DNA from: Hymenobacter sp. HSC-4F20
GTDB lineage: Bacteria; Bacteroidota; Bacteroidia; Cytophagales; Hymenobacteraceae
Assembly (NCBI RefSeq): GCF_019599275.1
Contig: NZ_JAHZTD010000002.1
Span: forward strand, 372,001 to 436,000
Reading direction: 5' to 3'
DNA length: 64,000 bases
In this document: in pieces, positions 1 to 9,484 of the stretch
Numbering within the stretch: the stretch's first letter is position 1
Layout: every line of letters begins with the position of its first letter
The notes under the pieces: generated by a model
The model's input: only the letters and a program-made list of their open reading frames with translations
Told to the model about the DNA's origin: nothing
Database searches by the model: none
Translations under genes and position numbers: made by a program

Positions 1-162
1 CTGGCAGATTAGGTGCAGCCTTTGGCTGCTACCGGCAAGCGCGCCGCAGGATCTGGCCAAGTGGCTACTTGTATTGCTACCTATCGGCAAGTGTTCGAGG
101 AAGTCAGCCACCACCCGGCAGCAGACAACCAGCAGGCACGCTAAGATGGGGGTGGCGCCCCC

Positions 163-2790
163 TTACAGTATCACAAGGCGGCGAGTTACTTCCGCGCCGC
201 CTACCGGGCTGATGCGCAACAGGAATGTGCCTTTGCCCAGCGTGTGCGTGTCCTGGGATTGAATAACGCCATTGTCAGTGGTGCGCTCTAGGCGGAGGCG
301 GCCCGTCAGATCGAATACGCGCAGGTGCAAAGGCTGGTCGCGGGGGCCGACGATGGTGAGCGGTTCGCCGGCGGGCACGGGCACGGGGTACACCAACACC
401 TCAGCGACGGAGGGCACCAAAAATACTTCCTCTACAGAACTGTACAGCTCCCGGCCGGTGGTCAGCACTAAGCGGACCCGGTATTCGGCCCGCCCTGGCA
501 CGGCGCTGGCATCCAGAAGAGTCAGGCTGGTGGTGCGCACGGGACTGATGGTTTGTACGGATTGAAAACTACCATCCGGAGCTTTGCGCTCTAGTACCAA
601 GCGTTGTACTTGATAGGTAGTGCCCAAGATCAGGTCCAGACGCACGGTATCAGTGACCAACTGCCGGGGCAAGAAAGAGCGGACATAGCACCCATAGGCG
701 GCCTGCGTTACATCAGTCGTGCTGCCCCGCTCCCCTACCCGACCAGCTATGATGGGGGCCACGGCAAAGTAGCGGGTAGCCGCCTCTGCCGCGCTCAGCA
801 CCAGGGCGGTATCGGAAAGCTGACGGAAAGGCTGCAAGTGAGTGGCACCTAATTGGTATACCTGATAGCCCGTGGCACCGGGCACCCGCGCCCAGGTCAG
901 CAGTGTTTCCTCCGGGCAGCTGTAGCCTACCTGCAGGGCCAAGGGCCGCGCTACAAAAAACGCGTCGGACTCCACGGGGCCAGTGCTGGTTTGCAGGCGC
1001 AGCTGCGCAACTTCGGTTACGTCGGGGGGGGTCCAGCGAAAACCTTGCTGCGCCAGGTTTACCGAAGCAGCCAGGGCAGTCCAGGCCGATTGGCCCAGAG
1101 CACGGTACTCCAGCCGGGCCGCCGTGGCGGGCCCCGCCCACTGCCACCGCAGCAACGCCGACTCTGCGGCGCGCAGGTTGCGCGCTGCCGTAGGGTGCAC
1201 CCAGCTAAGGCCTGCTTCAAACTCGTAGACCAGGCTGAATGCCTGGGGCCCTTGGCTCACGTTGTATCCGCGTACCCGCAGTTCGTAGGTCCCGGCTGCG
1301 GGTAGGTCGAGGGTAATCTGCTCGGCATTGTCGCGGTGGTTGGCCCGGCGACGAGCGGGTAGCGCGAGGGAATCGAGGTGAGGAAACGCGCTGAGCGTCC
1401 AGGGAAGCCACTGCTGCCCGTCGGCCGGCCGGGTCAATGTCAGGTCGAGGTCATTGATTAGGGTAGTAGCAGCATTGGCGGCGGCCTCGGGGTCAGTCCA
1501 GGCCAGGGTAGCTTTCAGCCGGTGCGTGCCTGCCGGTACGGTAATCCTGAATACTTGCTCCTGTCCCTGAGTGGCGGTACTTTCTATAAACCGGTGTTCC
1601 AGGATGGTTTGCACCGCCCCCAAGGCGTCCGCCTGCCCGTAGCCAGCTACAAAGTCTACGTTAGGCTGGCCGGTATCATCGGCCGCATTAAACAAAGCCG
1701 CCTTAACCAGCGCCACTGGGGGTAGCCTACCCTGCTCGTCGCGGTAAGCCTGTTGCACAAGCAGGCTACTCCCTGACACCAGCGCGGCAGCGTCGGAGGT
1801 ACCGCCGTCACCATAGGCTACCAGCTCCGGTTTAATGCGCCCATCGGCAGCAGGGCCGCGGGAGCTAAGTAAGGCTGTCTGCCCTAGCGCGTCGGTGGCT
1901 CCCACGCTCAGCGTATTCTTGGAGTTTTTAAACTGCCCGGTCAGGTTGGCTACCCCGGCCAAGCCGCTGTAGGGGCCGGCCGGCGCAGGCTGATTGCCCG
2001 AATTGCCGGCTGAGAATACGTGGAGAAGCACGGGGGTTTGCCGCACCTGCTGGTCGTAGGCGCGGGCTTCCAGGCCGTAAAAGTTTTCTACCGCTACCCC
2101 ATACGAGTGATTCTGTACGGAAACACCCTGGCCGGCCAGGGTGGCTGCCTCATCGGGCAGCAGGTTGTCGTAGCTGGCTTGCGCGATGCGCGCCTGCCAA
2201 GCCGCTCCCTTGCCCGTGGGGGCCGAGTTGCCGCCGCCCGCAATGAGCGTGGCCATGATAGTGGAGTGAGAGTTCAGCAGCTGGGCCTGGGGGTCGGGGT
2301 TCACTAGCCGGCCCTTGAAGTCGATGTCGTTGATGTCCAGCGGGCTTTCCTTTACCGATACCGTCAGGCCCTGGCCCGTGAGCTGGGGGTAGCGCGCGTG
2401 CACCGTCGTCACCTTGTTGGCCGTGAGGTCGGCGCCGCTGAGCTGGCGCTCGGGCCGGGCCATGCGGTCGGCTACTTCTACGAAGCTGACCCAGGAGCAC
2501 TGCACCAGCTCAGCCGCCGTCAGCCCGCGCACCTGCCAAAGGCCAGCCCGGCGCGGCTCCCGGGCTGCCACGGCCCGGGGGTGCTGCTGGATGAGCCAGC
2601 GCTGAAAAGCCGCCTCATCGGTTACGCTAACCCGCAGCACCTGCCCCGCTCGGTTTGCTTCCAGACCCGGCGCCACTCGGGCTGCGGTTCGGGCCGGAGT
2701 TGTTTGCGCTACGCCCTGCGTGGTGCCGGCTACAGTTGCCGCAAGTAGCAGTACAGGAAGAGAGACGCGGCAGAAAGCGGCAGCAGACAT
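163..2790 (-). CDS. S8 (subtilisin-like) serine peptidase with T9SS sorting domain
   Basis: Secreted protease of about 875 aa. An N-terminal signal peptide (hydrophobic LPVLLLAATVAG) precedes an S8 domain with the active-site histidine in HSTIMATLIAG (about H175), an oxyanion Asn in SAGNSGN (about N263) and the nucleophile in GGTSDAAALVSG (about S332). The position normally held by the catalytic Asp reads VSVKESPLD, so it is Glu (about E148) with Asp residues close by. Fibronectin-like beta segments follow, and the last ~75 residues (VYPVPVPAGEPLTI ... FDLTGRL ... GTFLLRIS) form a type A T9SS sorting domain, so it is probably exported across the outer membrane and surface-attached. The frame is open to 2943, but a good promoter lies inside that extension and the signal peptide starts at the ATG at 2790. 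Cleaved substrates are unknown. Confidence 0.9.
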   Translation of the reverse strand: MSAAAFCRVSLPVLLLAATVAGTTQGVAQTTPARTAARVAPGLEANRAGQVLRVSVTDEAAFQRWLIQQHPRAVAAREPRRAGLWQVRGLTAAELVQCSWVSFVEVADRMARPERQLSGADLTANKVTTVHARYPQLTGQGLTVSVKESPLDINDIDFKGRLVNPDPQAQLLNSHSTIMATLIAGGGNSAPTGKGAAWQARIAQASYDNLLPDEAATLAGQGVSVQNHSYGVAVENFYGLEARAYDQQVRQTPVLLHVFSAGNSGNQPAPAGPYSGLAGVANLTGQFKNSKNTLSVGATDALGQTALLSSRGPAADGRIKPELVAYGDGGTSDAAALVSGSSLLVQQAYRDEQGRLPPVALVKAALFNAADDTGQPNVDFVAGYGQADALGAVQTILEHRFIESTATQGQEQVFRITVPAGTHRLKATLAWTDPEAAANAATTLINDLDLTLTRPADGQQWLPWTLSAFPHLDSLALPARRRANHRDNAEQITLDLPAAGTYELRVRGYNVSQGPQAFSLVYEFEAGLSWVHPTAARNLRAAESALLRWQWAGPATAARLEYRALGQSAWTALAASVNLAQQGFRWTPPDVTEVAQLRLQTSTGPVESDAFFVARPLALQVGYSCPEETLLTWARVPGATGYQVYQLGATHLQPFRQLSDTALVLSAAEAATRYFAVAPIIAGRVGERGSTTDVTQAAYGCYVRSFLPRQLVTDTVRLDLILGTTYQVQRLVLERKAPDGSFQSVQTISPVRTTSLTLLDASAVPGRAEYRVRLVLTTGRELYSSVEEVFLVPSVAEVLVYPVPVPAGEPLTIVGPRDQPLHLRVFDLTGRLRLERTTDNGVIQSQDTHTLGKGTFLLRISPVGGAEVTRRLVIL

Positions 2791-2852
2791 AGCAAGTAGT
2801 TGGTTGTGGGAAGAACAGCGGGAGCGGGAGCAACGAGCACAGTCGTCTCTTT

Positions 2853-2879
2853 CAAATGTAGGCAGAAATTGACCTGCAA
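2853..2879 (-). promoter_or_regulatory. Bacteroidota-type promoter for the S8 peptidase
   Basis: Read on the minus strand, TTTTG is followed after 16 bases by TACATTTG, matching the Bacteroidota consensus (TTG, then TAnnTTTG). Transcription would start near 2846, giving a leader of about 55 nt before the ATG at 2790. This supports the shorter start of the peptidase gene. Confidence 0.55.
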
Positions 2880-2943
2880 AACATTCTTCGTTTTCGGGCT
2901 GAAACTGCGTAAAAAGGATCAACTTACCCCTGAAACGCCACAA

Positions 2944-2973
2944 AAAAGGGCCGGCAAATAGCCGGCCCTTTGC
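2944..2973 (-). terminator. Rho-independent terminator after the alcohol dehydrogenase
   Basis: On the minus strand AAAGGGCCGGC, a five-base loop, and GCCGGCCCTTTTTT form an 11-bp GC-rich stem with a U tract, 20 bp past the dehydrogenase stop codon. It separates this gene from the downstream peptidase gene. Confidence 0.85.
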
Positions 2974-2993
2974 TCTGTGTAGCTGCTACCACC

Positions 2994-4157
2994 TTAGGGC
3001 TTAAGCACTACTTTTACGCAGTTGTCTTTCTTGTTGCGGAAAATATCGTAGCCGTGGGCTGCCTCCGACAGGGGTAGGCGGTGGGTGATAATGTCGTCGA
3101 GCACCACTTTGCCCTCGATGACGTACTGCAGCAGCTTGTCGATGTGCTTATGGGCGGGCGCCTGGCCCCCACGAATTGTAATGCCTTTGTCGAAGAACTG
3201 GTGCAGGGGGAAGTTATCGAAGGGGGAGCTGTACACGCCCAGCACCGTGACCACGCCGCCGCGACGCACGGCGCTCATGCAGGCTTCCAGCACTTTAGGC
3301 GAACCTTTTTCCAGGTTTACTACTGCCTTGGCCCGGTCCAGCAGGTCCCGGTCGGGCTCGAAGCCCACGCATTCCACGCACACATCGGCCCCGCGGCCTT
3401 CGCTCATCTCCCGAATCTGCTCAATTACATCTTTGCGATTTTCCCACAAAATGGTTTCGCAGTTGGTAACGCGCTTGGCTTTGTCGAGGCGGTACTGCTG
3501 GGTATCGATAACAACCACCCGGGCCGCGCCGCGCAGCCACGCCGATTTGGCGGCCATAATGCCTACCGGCCCTGATCCGAAAATGGCAACAAACTCGCCA
3601 CCTTTCACGTCGGCCCAATCGATGCCGGAATAGCCCGTAGGGAAAATATCGGTCAGGAACAGGGCCTGCTCGTCGGTAAGGCTGTCGGGAATAACGCGGG
3701 GGCCGAAGTCGGCGTAAGGCACGCGCACGTACTCCGCCTGGCCGCCGTTGTAGCCGCCGTAAATATCAGTGTAACCAAACAAGGCGCCCCCTTTCTCAGT
3801 CATAAGGCCACCCTCGGGCCCGTAGTGCTCGGGGTTGGAGTTTTCGCAGTGGCCGGGTAGCTGATGGTTACAGAAGTAGCAGGTGCCGCAGGCCACGGGA
3901 AAGGGTACCACTACCCGGTCGCCAACTTTCAATTTGCCTTTGGCGCCTTTGCCTACCTCTTCCACGATGCCCATAAACTCGTGGCCAAGCACCATGGGCC
4001 GGGGCTGCGGAATGCTGCCGTTATAAATATGCAGGTCGGAGCCGCAAATGGCAGTGCTCGTTACGCGAATAATTGCGTCGCGCGCGTCTTCAATCTTCGG
4101 ATCGTCTACGGTATCGACGCGCACGTCCTTCATCCCGTGATACACGAGTGCTTTCAT
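2994..4157 (-). CDS. Zinc-dependent alcohol dehydrogenase (formaldehyde-dehydrogenase-like)
   Basis: Cytoplasmic medium-chain dehydrogenase/reductase of 387 aa. The catalytic zinc site is visible as C38 (AICGSD) and H59-E60 (LGHEFMG). The structural zinc loop has four cysteines in CGTCYFCNHQLPGHC (about 90-104). The NAD(P) Rossmann motif is GSGPVG at about 193. The overall pattern (CGSDLHIYNG, a long insertion after the zinc loop, CVECVGFEPDRD) resembles the glutathione-independent formaldehyde dehydrogenase / threonine-dehydrogenase-like branch, so an aldehyde or sugar alcohol is a possible substrate, but it cannot be fixed from sequence alone. The ATG at 4157 gives the standard MKALVYHG start. 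It is monocistronic, with its own terminator at 2944-2973. I see nothing gene-like in the 190 bp upstream. Confidence 0.9.
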   Translation of the reverse strand: MKALVYHGMKDVRVDTVDDPKIEDARDAIIRVTSTAICGSDLHIYNGSIPQPRPMVLGHEFMGIVEEVGKGAKGKLKVGDRVVVPFPVACGTCYFCNHQLPGHCENSNPEHYGPEGGLMTEKGGALFGYTDIYGGYNGGQAEYVRVPYADFGPRVIPDSLTDEQALFLTDIFPTGYSGIDWADVKGGEFVAIFGSGPVGIMAAKSAWLRGAARVVVIDTQQYRLDKAKRVTNCETILWENRKDVIEQIREMSEGRGADVCVECVGFEPDRDLLDRAKAVVNLEKGSPKVLEACMSAVRRGGVVTVLGVYSSPFDNFPLHQFFDKGITIRGGQAPAHKHIDKLLQYVIEGKVVLDDIITHRLPLSEAAHGYDIFRNKKDNCVKVVLKP

Positions 4158-4347
4158 AACTGGGGGTTGTGGAGTAGAAAGAACCAGGGCCAGCCGCGGC
4201 TAGCTCTCTTTCTCATAACGCCCAGCCTGTTGTCGAGGTTATAGCCGCTCTTTCTAGCTCGCTTCCTACTTTACTCGGTTTCGAATCACTGGGGCCCAAC
4301 AAACGGGCATTCCGATTACGCTTCCTTATTCGGGTAGCTACAAATGA

Positions 4348-5316
4348 CTATATTTTATACACTTGCACGCCCGCTGCCGTCAACACGTAGGCGTACTGCT
4401 CGCCGACTAATACCTGTTGTCCTCTTGTGACCGGTAGGGGTAGCAGGCGATCCGCGAGCGTGTATAAGTGCAGAAAATGTACTCCATCGGGTGCTAAGTA
4501 GTAGAGTTCGTCGCCGCGGAAACCTACGTAGCTCAGGCCCGGCAGCGGCAGCTTCTTACGGTAGTTGCCCAGGTTGTCGAACACGTAAATGCCACTGCTG
4601 CGGTCGACGAGGTAGAGGTTGTTCTGGTACTCGCGCAGAAACCGGAAGTCGGGGCGGCTGCGGCCGATGAGCAAGTCCAGGGGGGTAGTAATGGTGAAGC
4701 GCTTTTGGCCCTGGTCAAACTGCCGCAGGGTCAGGTCCGATTCGTTGAGCAGCCAATACCGGTCGTCGGGCGCCAGCGTCAGCACCCGCACCTGGCCGTC
4801 CAGGTAGTCCGGCCAGCGCAGCTCGGCCAAGGGGGCCAGAAACCGGTCCAGCACTACGGCCTGCTGACGGTCGTCGTAAAACACCAGGACTTTGGCGGTA
4901 TTCCAGGCTTCTATCTGCGCCGTATGCCCGGGCAGCGGCGGCGAAAATGTGTTGAGCGGCTGCCCGTCGGGGCCGTATTGATGCAGGTTGTTTTGGGCGT
5001 CGGTTACGTACAAGTTGCCGCGGCGGTCGAGGGAGGCGGGGCCCGGCTGAGCCAAGGCAATGGTGCGTACCAGCACCCACGCGCCGGCCGGAGCCTCCGG
5101 ATCGGTGGGCACAGTCACTACGGGCGCGGCCTGGGAAGCCGGAGCTATAGAACCGGCGGCGGGAGCCGTAGTTTGGGCGCGGGCTGCCCCCGGAAGTGAG
5201 AAAAAAGAGCTGAGGAGCAAGAAACCAGTTACTACCTGATTCTTGGTTTTCGGCTCTATTATCTCACTTCTATTTCCCCTGCTCAAAATGCTGTAAGGCC
5301 AGCTCATTTCCATCAT
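4348..5316 (-). CDS. Secreted beta-propeller-like hypothetical protein
   Basis: No named family recognised. The 322-aa frame has a hydrophobic export segment (VVTGFLLLSSFFSLPGAARAQ) followed by an Ala/Pro/Thr-rich linker and repeated strands of the type LDRRGNLYVTDAQNNLHQYGPDGQ and FLREYQNNLYLVDRSSGIYVFDNLG, typical of NHL/SMP-30-like propellers. It is probably periplasmic or a beta-propeller attached to the envelope. The ATG codons at 5316, 5313 and 5307 lie inside the 3' end of the LpxH gene (about 47 bp overlap), suggesting translational coupling. No closer ATG precedes the signal segment, which then sits about 28 residues in, so the exact start is uncertain. It is the last gene of a three-gene overlapping minus-strand operon. 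Confidence 0.75.
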   Translation of the reverse strand: MMEMSWPYSILSRGNRSEIIEPKTKNQVVTGFLLLSSFFSLPGAARAQTTAPAAGSIAPASQAAPVVTVPTDPEAPAGAWVLVRTIALAQPGPASLDRRGNLYVTDAQNNLHQYGPDGQPLNTFSPPLPGHTAQIEAWNTAKVLVFYDDRQQAVVLDRFLAPLAELRWPDYLDGQVRVLTLAPDDRYWLLNESDLTLRQFDQGQKRFTITTPLDLLIGRSRPDFRFLREYQNNLYLVDRSSGIYVFDNLGNYRKKLPLPGLSYVGFRGDELYYLAPDGVHFLHLYTLADRLLPLPVTRGQQVLVGEQYAYVLTAAGVQVYKI

Positions 5317-6058
5317 ACACGCCGTAGGAGCAATAATTGACCCACTCGCCCAGGTTTACGTAGCGGCTGCCGGCAGTTACCTCCACATTCAGCGGCAGGT
5401 GGCGGTGCCCGAATACGTAGTACTCGTGGGGAAACTCGCGCTGCACCTGGCGACAGTAGGTTAGCAGCCACTCGTCCTCACCAAAATACTGCTCGTCGGC
5501 GGCCCCGTTTTGCAGGCGACTGTGGCGGCTCCAGCGGTTGGCAATACCAATACCTAGGTTGGGGTGCAGCCGCGCGAACAGCCACTGCGCCACGGGCGAG
5601 GCAAACACCCGCTTCAATACTTTGTAGGTGTGGTCGCCGGGGCCCAGGCCGTCGCCATGGCCGATGTGGAACCGGTGTTTTCCAATTTGCTGACTTACCG
5701 CCTGGCGTAGTACCGGAATATTCAGCTCCTGGGTGAAGTAGTCGAACATCCACATATCGTGGTTGCCCGTGAAAAACGTTACGGGCAGGCCCGCGTCGGT
5801 TAGCTCCGCCAGCTTGCCTTGCAGCCGAATGAAGCCGCGCGGAATAGCGTGCCGGTACTCAAACCAAAAGTCGAATATGTCGCCTAGCAGGTAGATAGCC
5901 GCTGCATCCTGGGCCGCCATATCCAGCCAGCGTACAATGCGCCGTTCCCGCTCCAGGGAACGGGCGGCATCGGGGGCACCCAGGTGAAAATCAGAAGCGA
6001 AGTAGACGCGGCGGCCCGGGGGCAGCGCGAGGTCAGGCAGTTGCGGCGGGCGCGTCAT
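5270..6058 (-). CDS. lpxH: UDP-2,3-diacylglucosamine diphosphatase (LpxH-like metallophosphoesterase)
   Basis: Predicted to cleave UDP-2,3-diacylglucosamine to lipid X and UMP in lipid A synthesis on the cytoplasmic face of the inner membrane. All metal-ligand blocks of the calcineurin-like fold are present in order: DFHLG, GDIFDFWFE, TGNHD, HIGHGDG and FGHRH. The gap between DxH and GDIFDFW and the overall length (262 aa) agree with the LpxH family of Bacteroidota. The start chosen is the ATG at 6058 (MTRPPQLPDLAL), which overlaps the stop of the preceding LUD gene by 26 bp; a longer frame to 6118 has no family support. The next gene begins inside this one, so the three genes are probably one transcript. 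The symbol rests on motif similarity. Confidence 0.85.
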   Translation of the reverse strand: MTRPPQLPDLALPPGRRVYFASDFHLGAPDAARSLERERRIVRWLDMAAQDAAAIYLLGDIFDFWFEYRHAIPRGFIRLQGKLAELTDAGLPVTFFTGNHDMWMFDYFTQELNIPVLRQAVSQQIGKHRFHIGHGDGLGPGDHTYKVLKRVFASPVAQWLFARLHPNLGIGIANRWSRHSRLQNGAADEQYFGEDEWLLTYCRQVQREFPHEYYVFGHRHLPLNVEVTAGSRYVNLGEWVNYCSYGVYDGNELALQHFEQGK

Positions 6059-6695
6059 CCAGTAAAAACAACACGATGCTGCGCGGGCCGTGAGCACCGA
6101 GCACCAGCGTTTTTTCAATATCCGCCGTGCGACTGGGCCCGGTGGTCAGGGACATCATGGAGGGTAGCTTGTCGGAGCCGTATTTCTGCTGCAGCAGCTT
6201 TAGCGCGTCGCCAATATCAGCCACTACCTGCGAGGTGCGGGCCACCACTAAGTGCTGATCGGGGTAGATGCTGAGGCGGCGGCCGCTGGCCGTGGCCGCG
6301 GACACCAGCACGCTGCCGGTGCGGGCCACCAACGCTTCACAACTGGTCAGGCCAGCATCAGCCTGAGCCCGGAAGCCGGTTTCATCACCCTGGAACACAA
6401 GGTTACCTTCGTGCAACAGCTTCTTCAGCTCCGGCTCCCACACGTAGAGGTACTCCAACTCCTTTTCCTTTTTATAGGTAAAGAGTTGATCGTAGAAGTG
6501 CTCTACCGACTCGCAGTAATAAAATACTCCCCCCACGCGCACGAAGCTTTGCGCAAATGCCACAGCTAGGTCGTCGCCGGAGGCAGGACCTGGGTGCAGA
6601 GGGGCCGTAAAATCGGGGCGAGTTGGCTGGGTCGCCGGCTGCCGTAACGACTCCCGAATGCGGCGCAGGATAAGGTCACGCGAAGTATCCGCCAT
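6033..6695 (-). CDS. LUD-domain protein (LutC/YkgG family)
   Basis: A 220-aa protein with the LUD fold (motifs ADAGLTSCEALVARTGSVLVS and HLVVARTSQVVADIGDAL, then TGPSRTADIEKTLVLGAHGP near the C-terminus). In other bacteria LutC works with LutA and LutB in an iron-sulfur lactate dehydrogenase complex. Neither partner is next to it here; the downstream genes are an LpxH-like enzyme and a secreted propeller-like protein, which it overlaps. The partners may be elsewhere or this copy may act alone. The start at 6695 (MADTSRDLILRRIRESL) is preferred over the upstream ATG at 6722 because the family begins with this helix. Confidence 0.85.
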   Translation of the reverse strand: MADTSRDLILRRIRESLRQPATQPTRPDFTAPLHPGPASGDDLAVAFAQSFVRVGGVFYYCESVEHFYDQLFTYKKEKELEYLYVWEPELKKLLHEGNLVFQGDETGFRAQADAGLTSCEALVARTGSVLVSAATASGRRLSIYPDQHLVVARTSQVVADIGDALKLLQQKYGSDKLPSMMSLTTGPSRTADIEKTLVLGAHGPRSIVLFLLDDAPAATA

Positions 6696-6959
6696 AAGAG
6701 TAAAGGTATAAGGATTACGCAAAAGTTTGCCGGCTTAGCCCCAGCCGCCCAGCCCAGGTTTACCAACCCAGCGGTACTGTACTAATTGTAGTACGATAGA
6801 AAACTATGTCATAGGGGATTGTCTATATAAGGCCCCTTGTGCTAATAATGCGCCTCAGCACTGCAAACTTCCTACCCTAGCTCACTGCTAAATAGCACTA
6901 CAGGAAGGTGGCTAATACCTGGCATCCTTTTCGTATTTCTCGAGGTAAAAACGGTATTT

Positions 6960-7166
6960 ATGAGCACCTTAACTTCGGGAGCAGGTTTATTGACGGACGC
7001 GCAGCTTCAGCACTCCCGGCAAGCCACGGAAGCTGATTTTGAGCAGTGGCTCATGGAACTGCTTCCGAGGGTGCGAGCCGCTATTGCGCAACACGGTTTT
7101 GAAAAGGGGCAACACCTACCAGCTTTCCAGCACTTCTTGCAACAGCGCTTCCCTGTTTCAGCTTAA
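6960..7166 (+). CDS. Small hypothetical protein
   Basis: A 68-aa frame with ATG, not assigned to a family. It is acidic to neutral, predicted mainly helical (ATEADFEQWLMELLPRVRAAIAQHGFEKG) and has no export signal. It stands alone between the divergent lutC operon and the convergent ftsH gene, and 237 bp of otherwise empty sequence lies upstream. The codon choice resembles neighbouring genes. Its isolation and size leave real doubt. Confidence 0.5.
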   Translation: MSTLTSGAGLLTDAQLQHSRQATEADFEQWLMELLPRVRAAIAQHGFEKGQHLPAFQHFLQQRFPVSA

Positions 7167-7204
7167 GCCATCGGACGCAGGGCCCTCTATTTCTGACCAC
7201 TACC

Positions 7205-7250
7205 TAAAAAACGCCGCCCGGCCTCTCACGTTAGAGAAACCGGGCGGTGC
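7205..7250 (-). terminator. Rho-independent terminator after ftsH
   Basis: On the minus strand CCGCCCGG pairs with CCGGGCGG, with an inner CTCT/AGAG pairing in the loop, followed by a run of six T. It begins 20 bp past the ftsH stop. Confidence 0.75.
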
Positions 7251-7270
7251 TGGTGCTAAGGCGTGCTGTG

Positions 7271-9385
7271 TTATACAGGGGTAACGGCGGAGCCAGTAGG
7301 CTCCGTGGTGGAACCGGCCGTATCAGTGCCTTTGTCCACGCCGGGCAGGTTCAGGTCGGGCAAGTCGTTGCCGAGCGGTACGCCCGGGTGCTCCTGCTTC
7401 CGCTCACTGAGCGTTTCGCTCCGGTCCGTACCCGACATATGGGCTTGGTACGTGGTCTGGCTGTCGAAGGGGCGTTTACCAACGAGGCGCTCCAAGTCAT
7501 CCTGCAGCAGGATTTCCTTTTCCAACAACTCCTTGGCTACCACCTCTAGCTCATGCCGGCGCTCCGTCAGTAGCTCTTTGGTCCGGATGTACGCCTGCTC
7601 GATGATGGCGCGCACTTCCTCATCAATCATCTGTGAGGTAGCTTCGGAGTAAGGCTTCGTGAAACCGTACTCGTTCTGGCCTTTCGAATCGTAGAACGAG
7701 ACATTGCCGAGTTTGGCGTTCATGCCGTACATCGTTACGATGCTATAGGCTACCTTGGTAATCCGCTCCAAGTCTGAGAGGGCACCGGTCGAAATCTTAC
7801 CGAACACCAGCTCCTCCGCCGCGCGGCCACCCAGCGTCATGCACATTTCGTCCATGAGCTGCTCGGTGTTGTAAAGGAATTGCTCGCGGGGCAGATACTG
7901 CGCGTAGCCGAGCGCCGCTACCCCGCGGGGCACGATGCTCACCTTTACCAACGGATCGGCGTGCTCCAGGAACCAACCGGCAATAGCATGGCCTGCTTCG
8001 TGGTAGGCCACAATCTTTTTCTCGCCGGGGCTGATGATCTTGTTCTTCTTCTCCAAGCCCCCGATTACCCGGTCTACAGCATCAGTGAAGTCCTGCATGG
8101 TCACCATCTTCTTGTCGCGGCGGGCGGCAATCAGGGCGGCTTCGTTGCAGACGTTGGCAATTTCGGCACCGGCAAAGCCAGGCGTCTGAGCGGCCAGCTT
8201 CTTGGCCTCTACATCGGGGCCCAACGTCAGCGGCTTCAAGTGCACGTTGAAGATCTGGGTTCGGCCGTTAATGTCCGGCTTGTCGATGCTGATCTGACGG
8301 TCGAAACGACCCGGACGCAGCAGGGCCGAGTCTAGCGTATCGGGGCGGTTGGTAGCGGCCAGGATGATAACTCCCGAATCGGTACCGAAGCCGTCCATTT
8401 CTACCAGCAGGGAGTTCAAGGTGTTTTCCCGCTCGTCGTTACCGCCGGGCACGTTACCACGGGAGCGGCTACGGCCAATAGCATCAATTTCGTCGATGAA
8501 GATGATACACGGGGCCTTGGCTTTGGCTTGCTTAAACAAGTCACGCACACGAGCTGCGCCTACCCCCACGAACATCTCCACAAAGTCGGAACCCGACAGG
8601 GAGAAGAACGGCACATCAGCCTCGCCAGCTACGGCTTTCGCCAGCAGGGTCTTACCCGTACCGGGAGGACCTACCAGCAGCGCACCTTTCGGAATTTTAC
8701 CACCGAGGATCGTGAACTTCGAAGGGTTCTTCAGAAACTCCACGATTTCCTGCACTTCTTCCTTAGCTTCTTCTAGGCCGGCTACATCCTTAAAGGTGAT
8801 TTTCACCTTGTCGCCACCTTCAAACAAGGCCGCCCGAGACTTCCCAATGTTGAAGATTTGACCGCCAGGCCCGCCCGCTCCGCTCATGCGACGCATCAGG
8901 AACCAGAAGCCTACGAACAATAAAATCATGAAGCCCCAGGTCGTGACGTACTCACTGTAGCCAGTGCGGTCCACAATCTTGAGGCCTACTTGGCGGTCGG
9001 CGGGCAGAGTAGCCTGCACCCGGTCCAAGTCGGCTTTAAAAGTTTTGCCATCTACTACCCGGAAGCCATACTGAGCACCTTGGTCTACTGAAAGTGGGCC
9101 ACGGCGCTTCAGCTCCGCGTCGTAAGGTGCTTTCTTCGTCGCATCGGGCGTCAAGGATACTTCCACCAGCTTGTCGTTCACAAGAGTAATATCGCGCACG
9201 TCGCCGGCGGTGAGCATCTGCTCAAAGCGCTTCTGGGTTATATCAATCAGCGGGTTGCTGCGCGAGAGGTACACCATCCCGAGGATGAGCACCACCAGGC
9301 CCGTCAGCACCCACAGCTGCATCCCGGGCCGGGGCGCGGGAGTAGGCAGCATAGGTTTTTTCTTTTTGGGCGTCGTATCAGACAT
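7271..9385 (-). CDS. ftsH: ATP-dependent zinc metalloprotease FtsH
   Basis: Membrane-anchored AAA+ protease that degrades misfolded membrane proteins and short-lived regulators. Domains in order over 704 aa: a short cytoplasmic N-terminus, transmembrane segment ([16 protein letters not shown]), periplasmic FtsH_ext domain, second transmembrane segment ([17 protein letters not shown]), AAA domain with Walker A GPPGTGKT and Walker [15 protein letters not shown] region ([20 protein letters not shown]), and an M41 protease domain with the zinc motif HEAGH. The final ~50 residues are a Ser/Thr/Gly-rich tail. The next minus-strand gene upstream is rsfS, 99 bp away. The ATG at 9385 is the only good start. 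Confidence 0.98.
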   Translation of the reverse strand: MSDTTPKKKKPMLPTPAPRPGMQLWVLTGLVVLILGMVYLSRSNPLIDITQKRFEQMLTAGDVRDITLVNDKLVEVSLTPDATKKAPYDAELKRRGPLSVDQGAQYGFRVVDGKTFKADLDRVQATLPADRQVGLKIVDRTGYSEYVTTWGFMILLFVGFWFLMRRMSGAGGPGGQIFNIGKSRAALFEGGDKVKITFKDVAGLEEAKEEVQEIVEFLKNPSKFTILGGKIPKGALLVGPPGTGKTLLAKAVAGEADVPFFSLSGSDFVEMFVGVGAARVRDLFKQAKAKAPCIIFIDEIDAIGRSRSRGNVPGGNDERENTLNSLLVEMDGFGTDSGVIILAATNRPDTLDSALLRPGRFDRQISIDKPDINGRTQIFNVHLKPLTLGPDVEAKKLAAQTPGFAGAEIANVCNEAALIAARRDKKMVTMQDFTDAVDRVIGGLEKKNKIISPGEKKIVAYHEAGHAIAGWFLEHADPLVKVSIVPRGVAALGYAQYLPREQFLYNTEQLMDEMCMTLGGRAAEELVFGKISTGALSDLERITKVAYSIVTMYGMNAKLGNVSFYDSKGQNEYGFTKPYSEATSQMIDEEVRAIIEQAYIRTKELLTERRHELEVVAKELLEKEILLQDDLERLVGKRPFDSQTTYQAHMSGTDRSETLSERKQEHPGVPLGNDLPDLNLPGVDKGTDTAGSTTEPTGSAVTPV

Positions 9386-9484
9386 GAATTGAGGTTGCTA
9401 AAACAAGAAACAAAGGCGCAACACGCCACTCGAGAGTTTGTTGGCGCATCCGCCAGTATTTTGTAAGACGCCGATGGCCCGGTT

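Noticed and set aside
1..162. Possible gene end or terminator at the left edge
   Set aside because: A short GGGGG/CCCCC hairpin at about 147-162 lacks a clear T run, and no frame with protein character reaches the edge.
2791..2943. Extension of the S8 peptidase frame to an upstream ATG
   Set aside because: The extension contains the predicted promoter and destroys the signal peptide.
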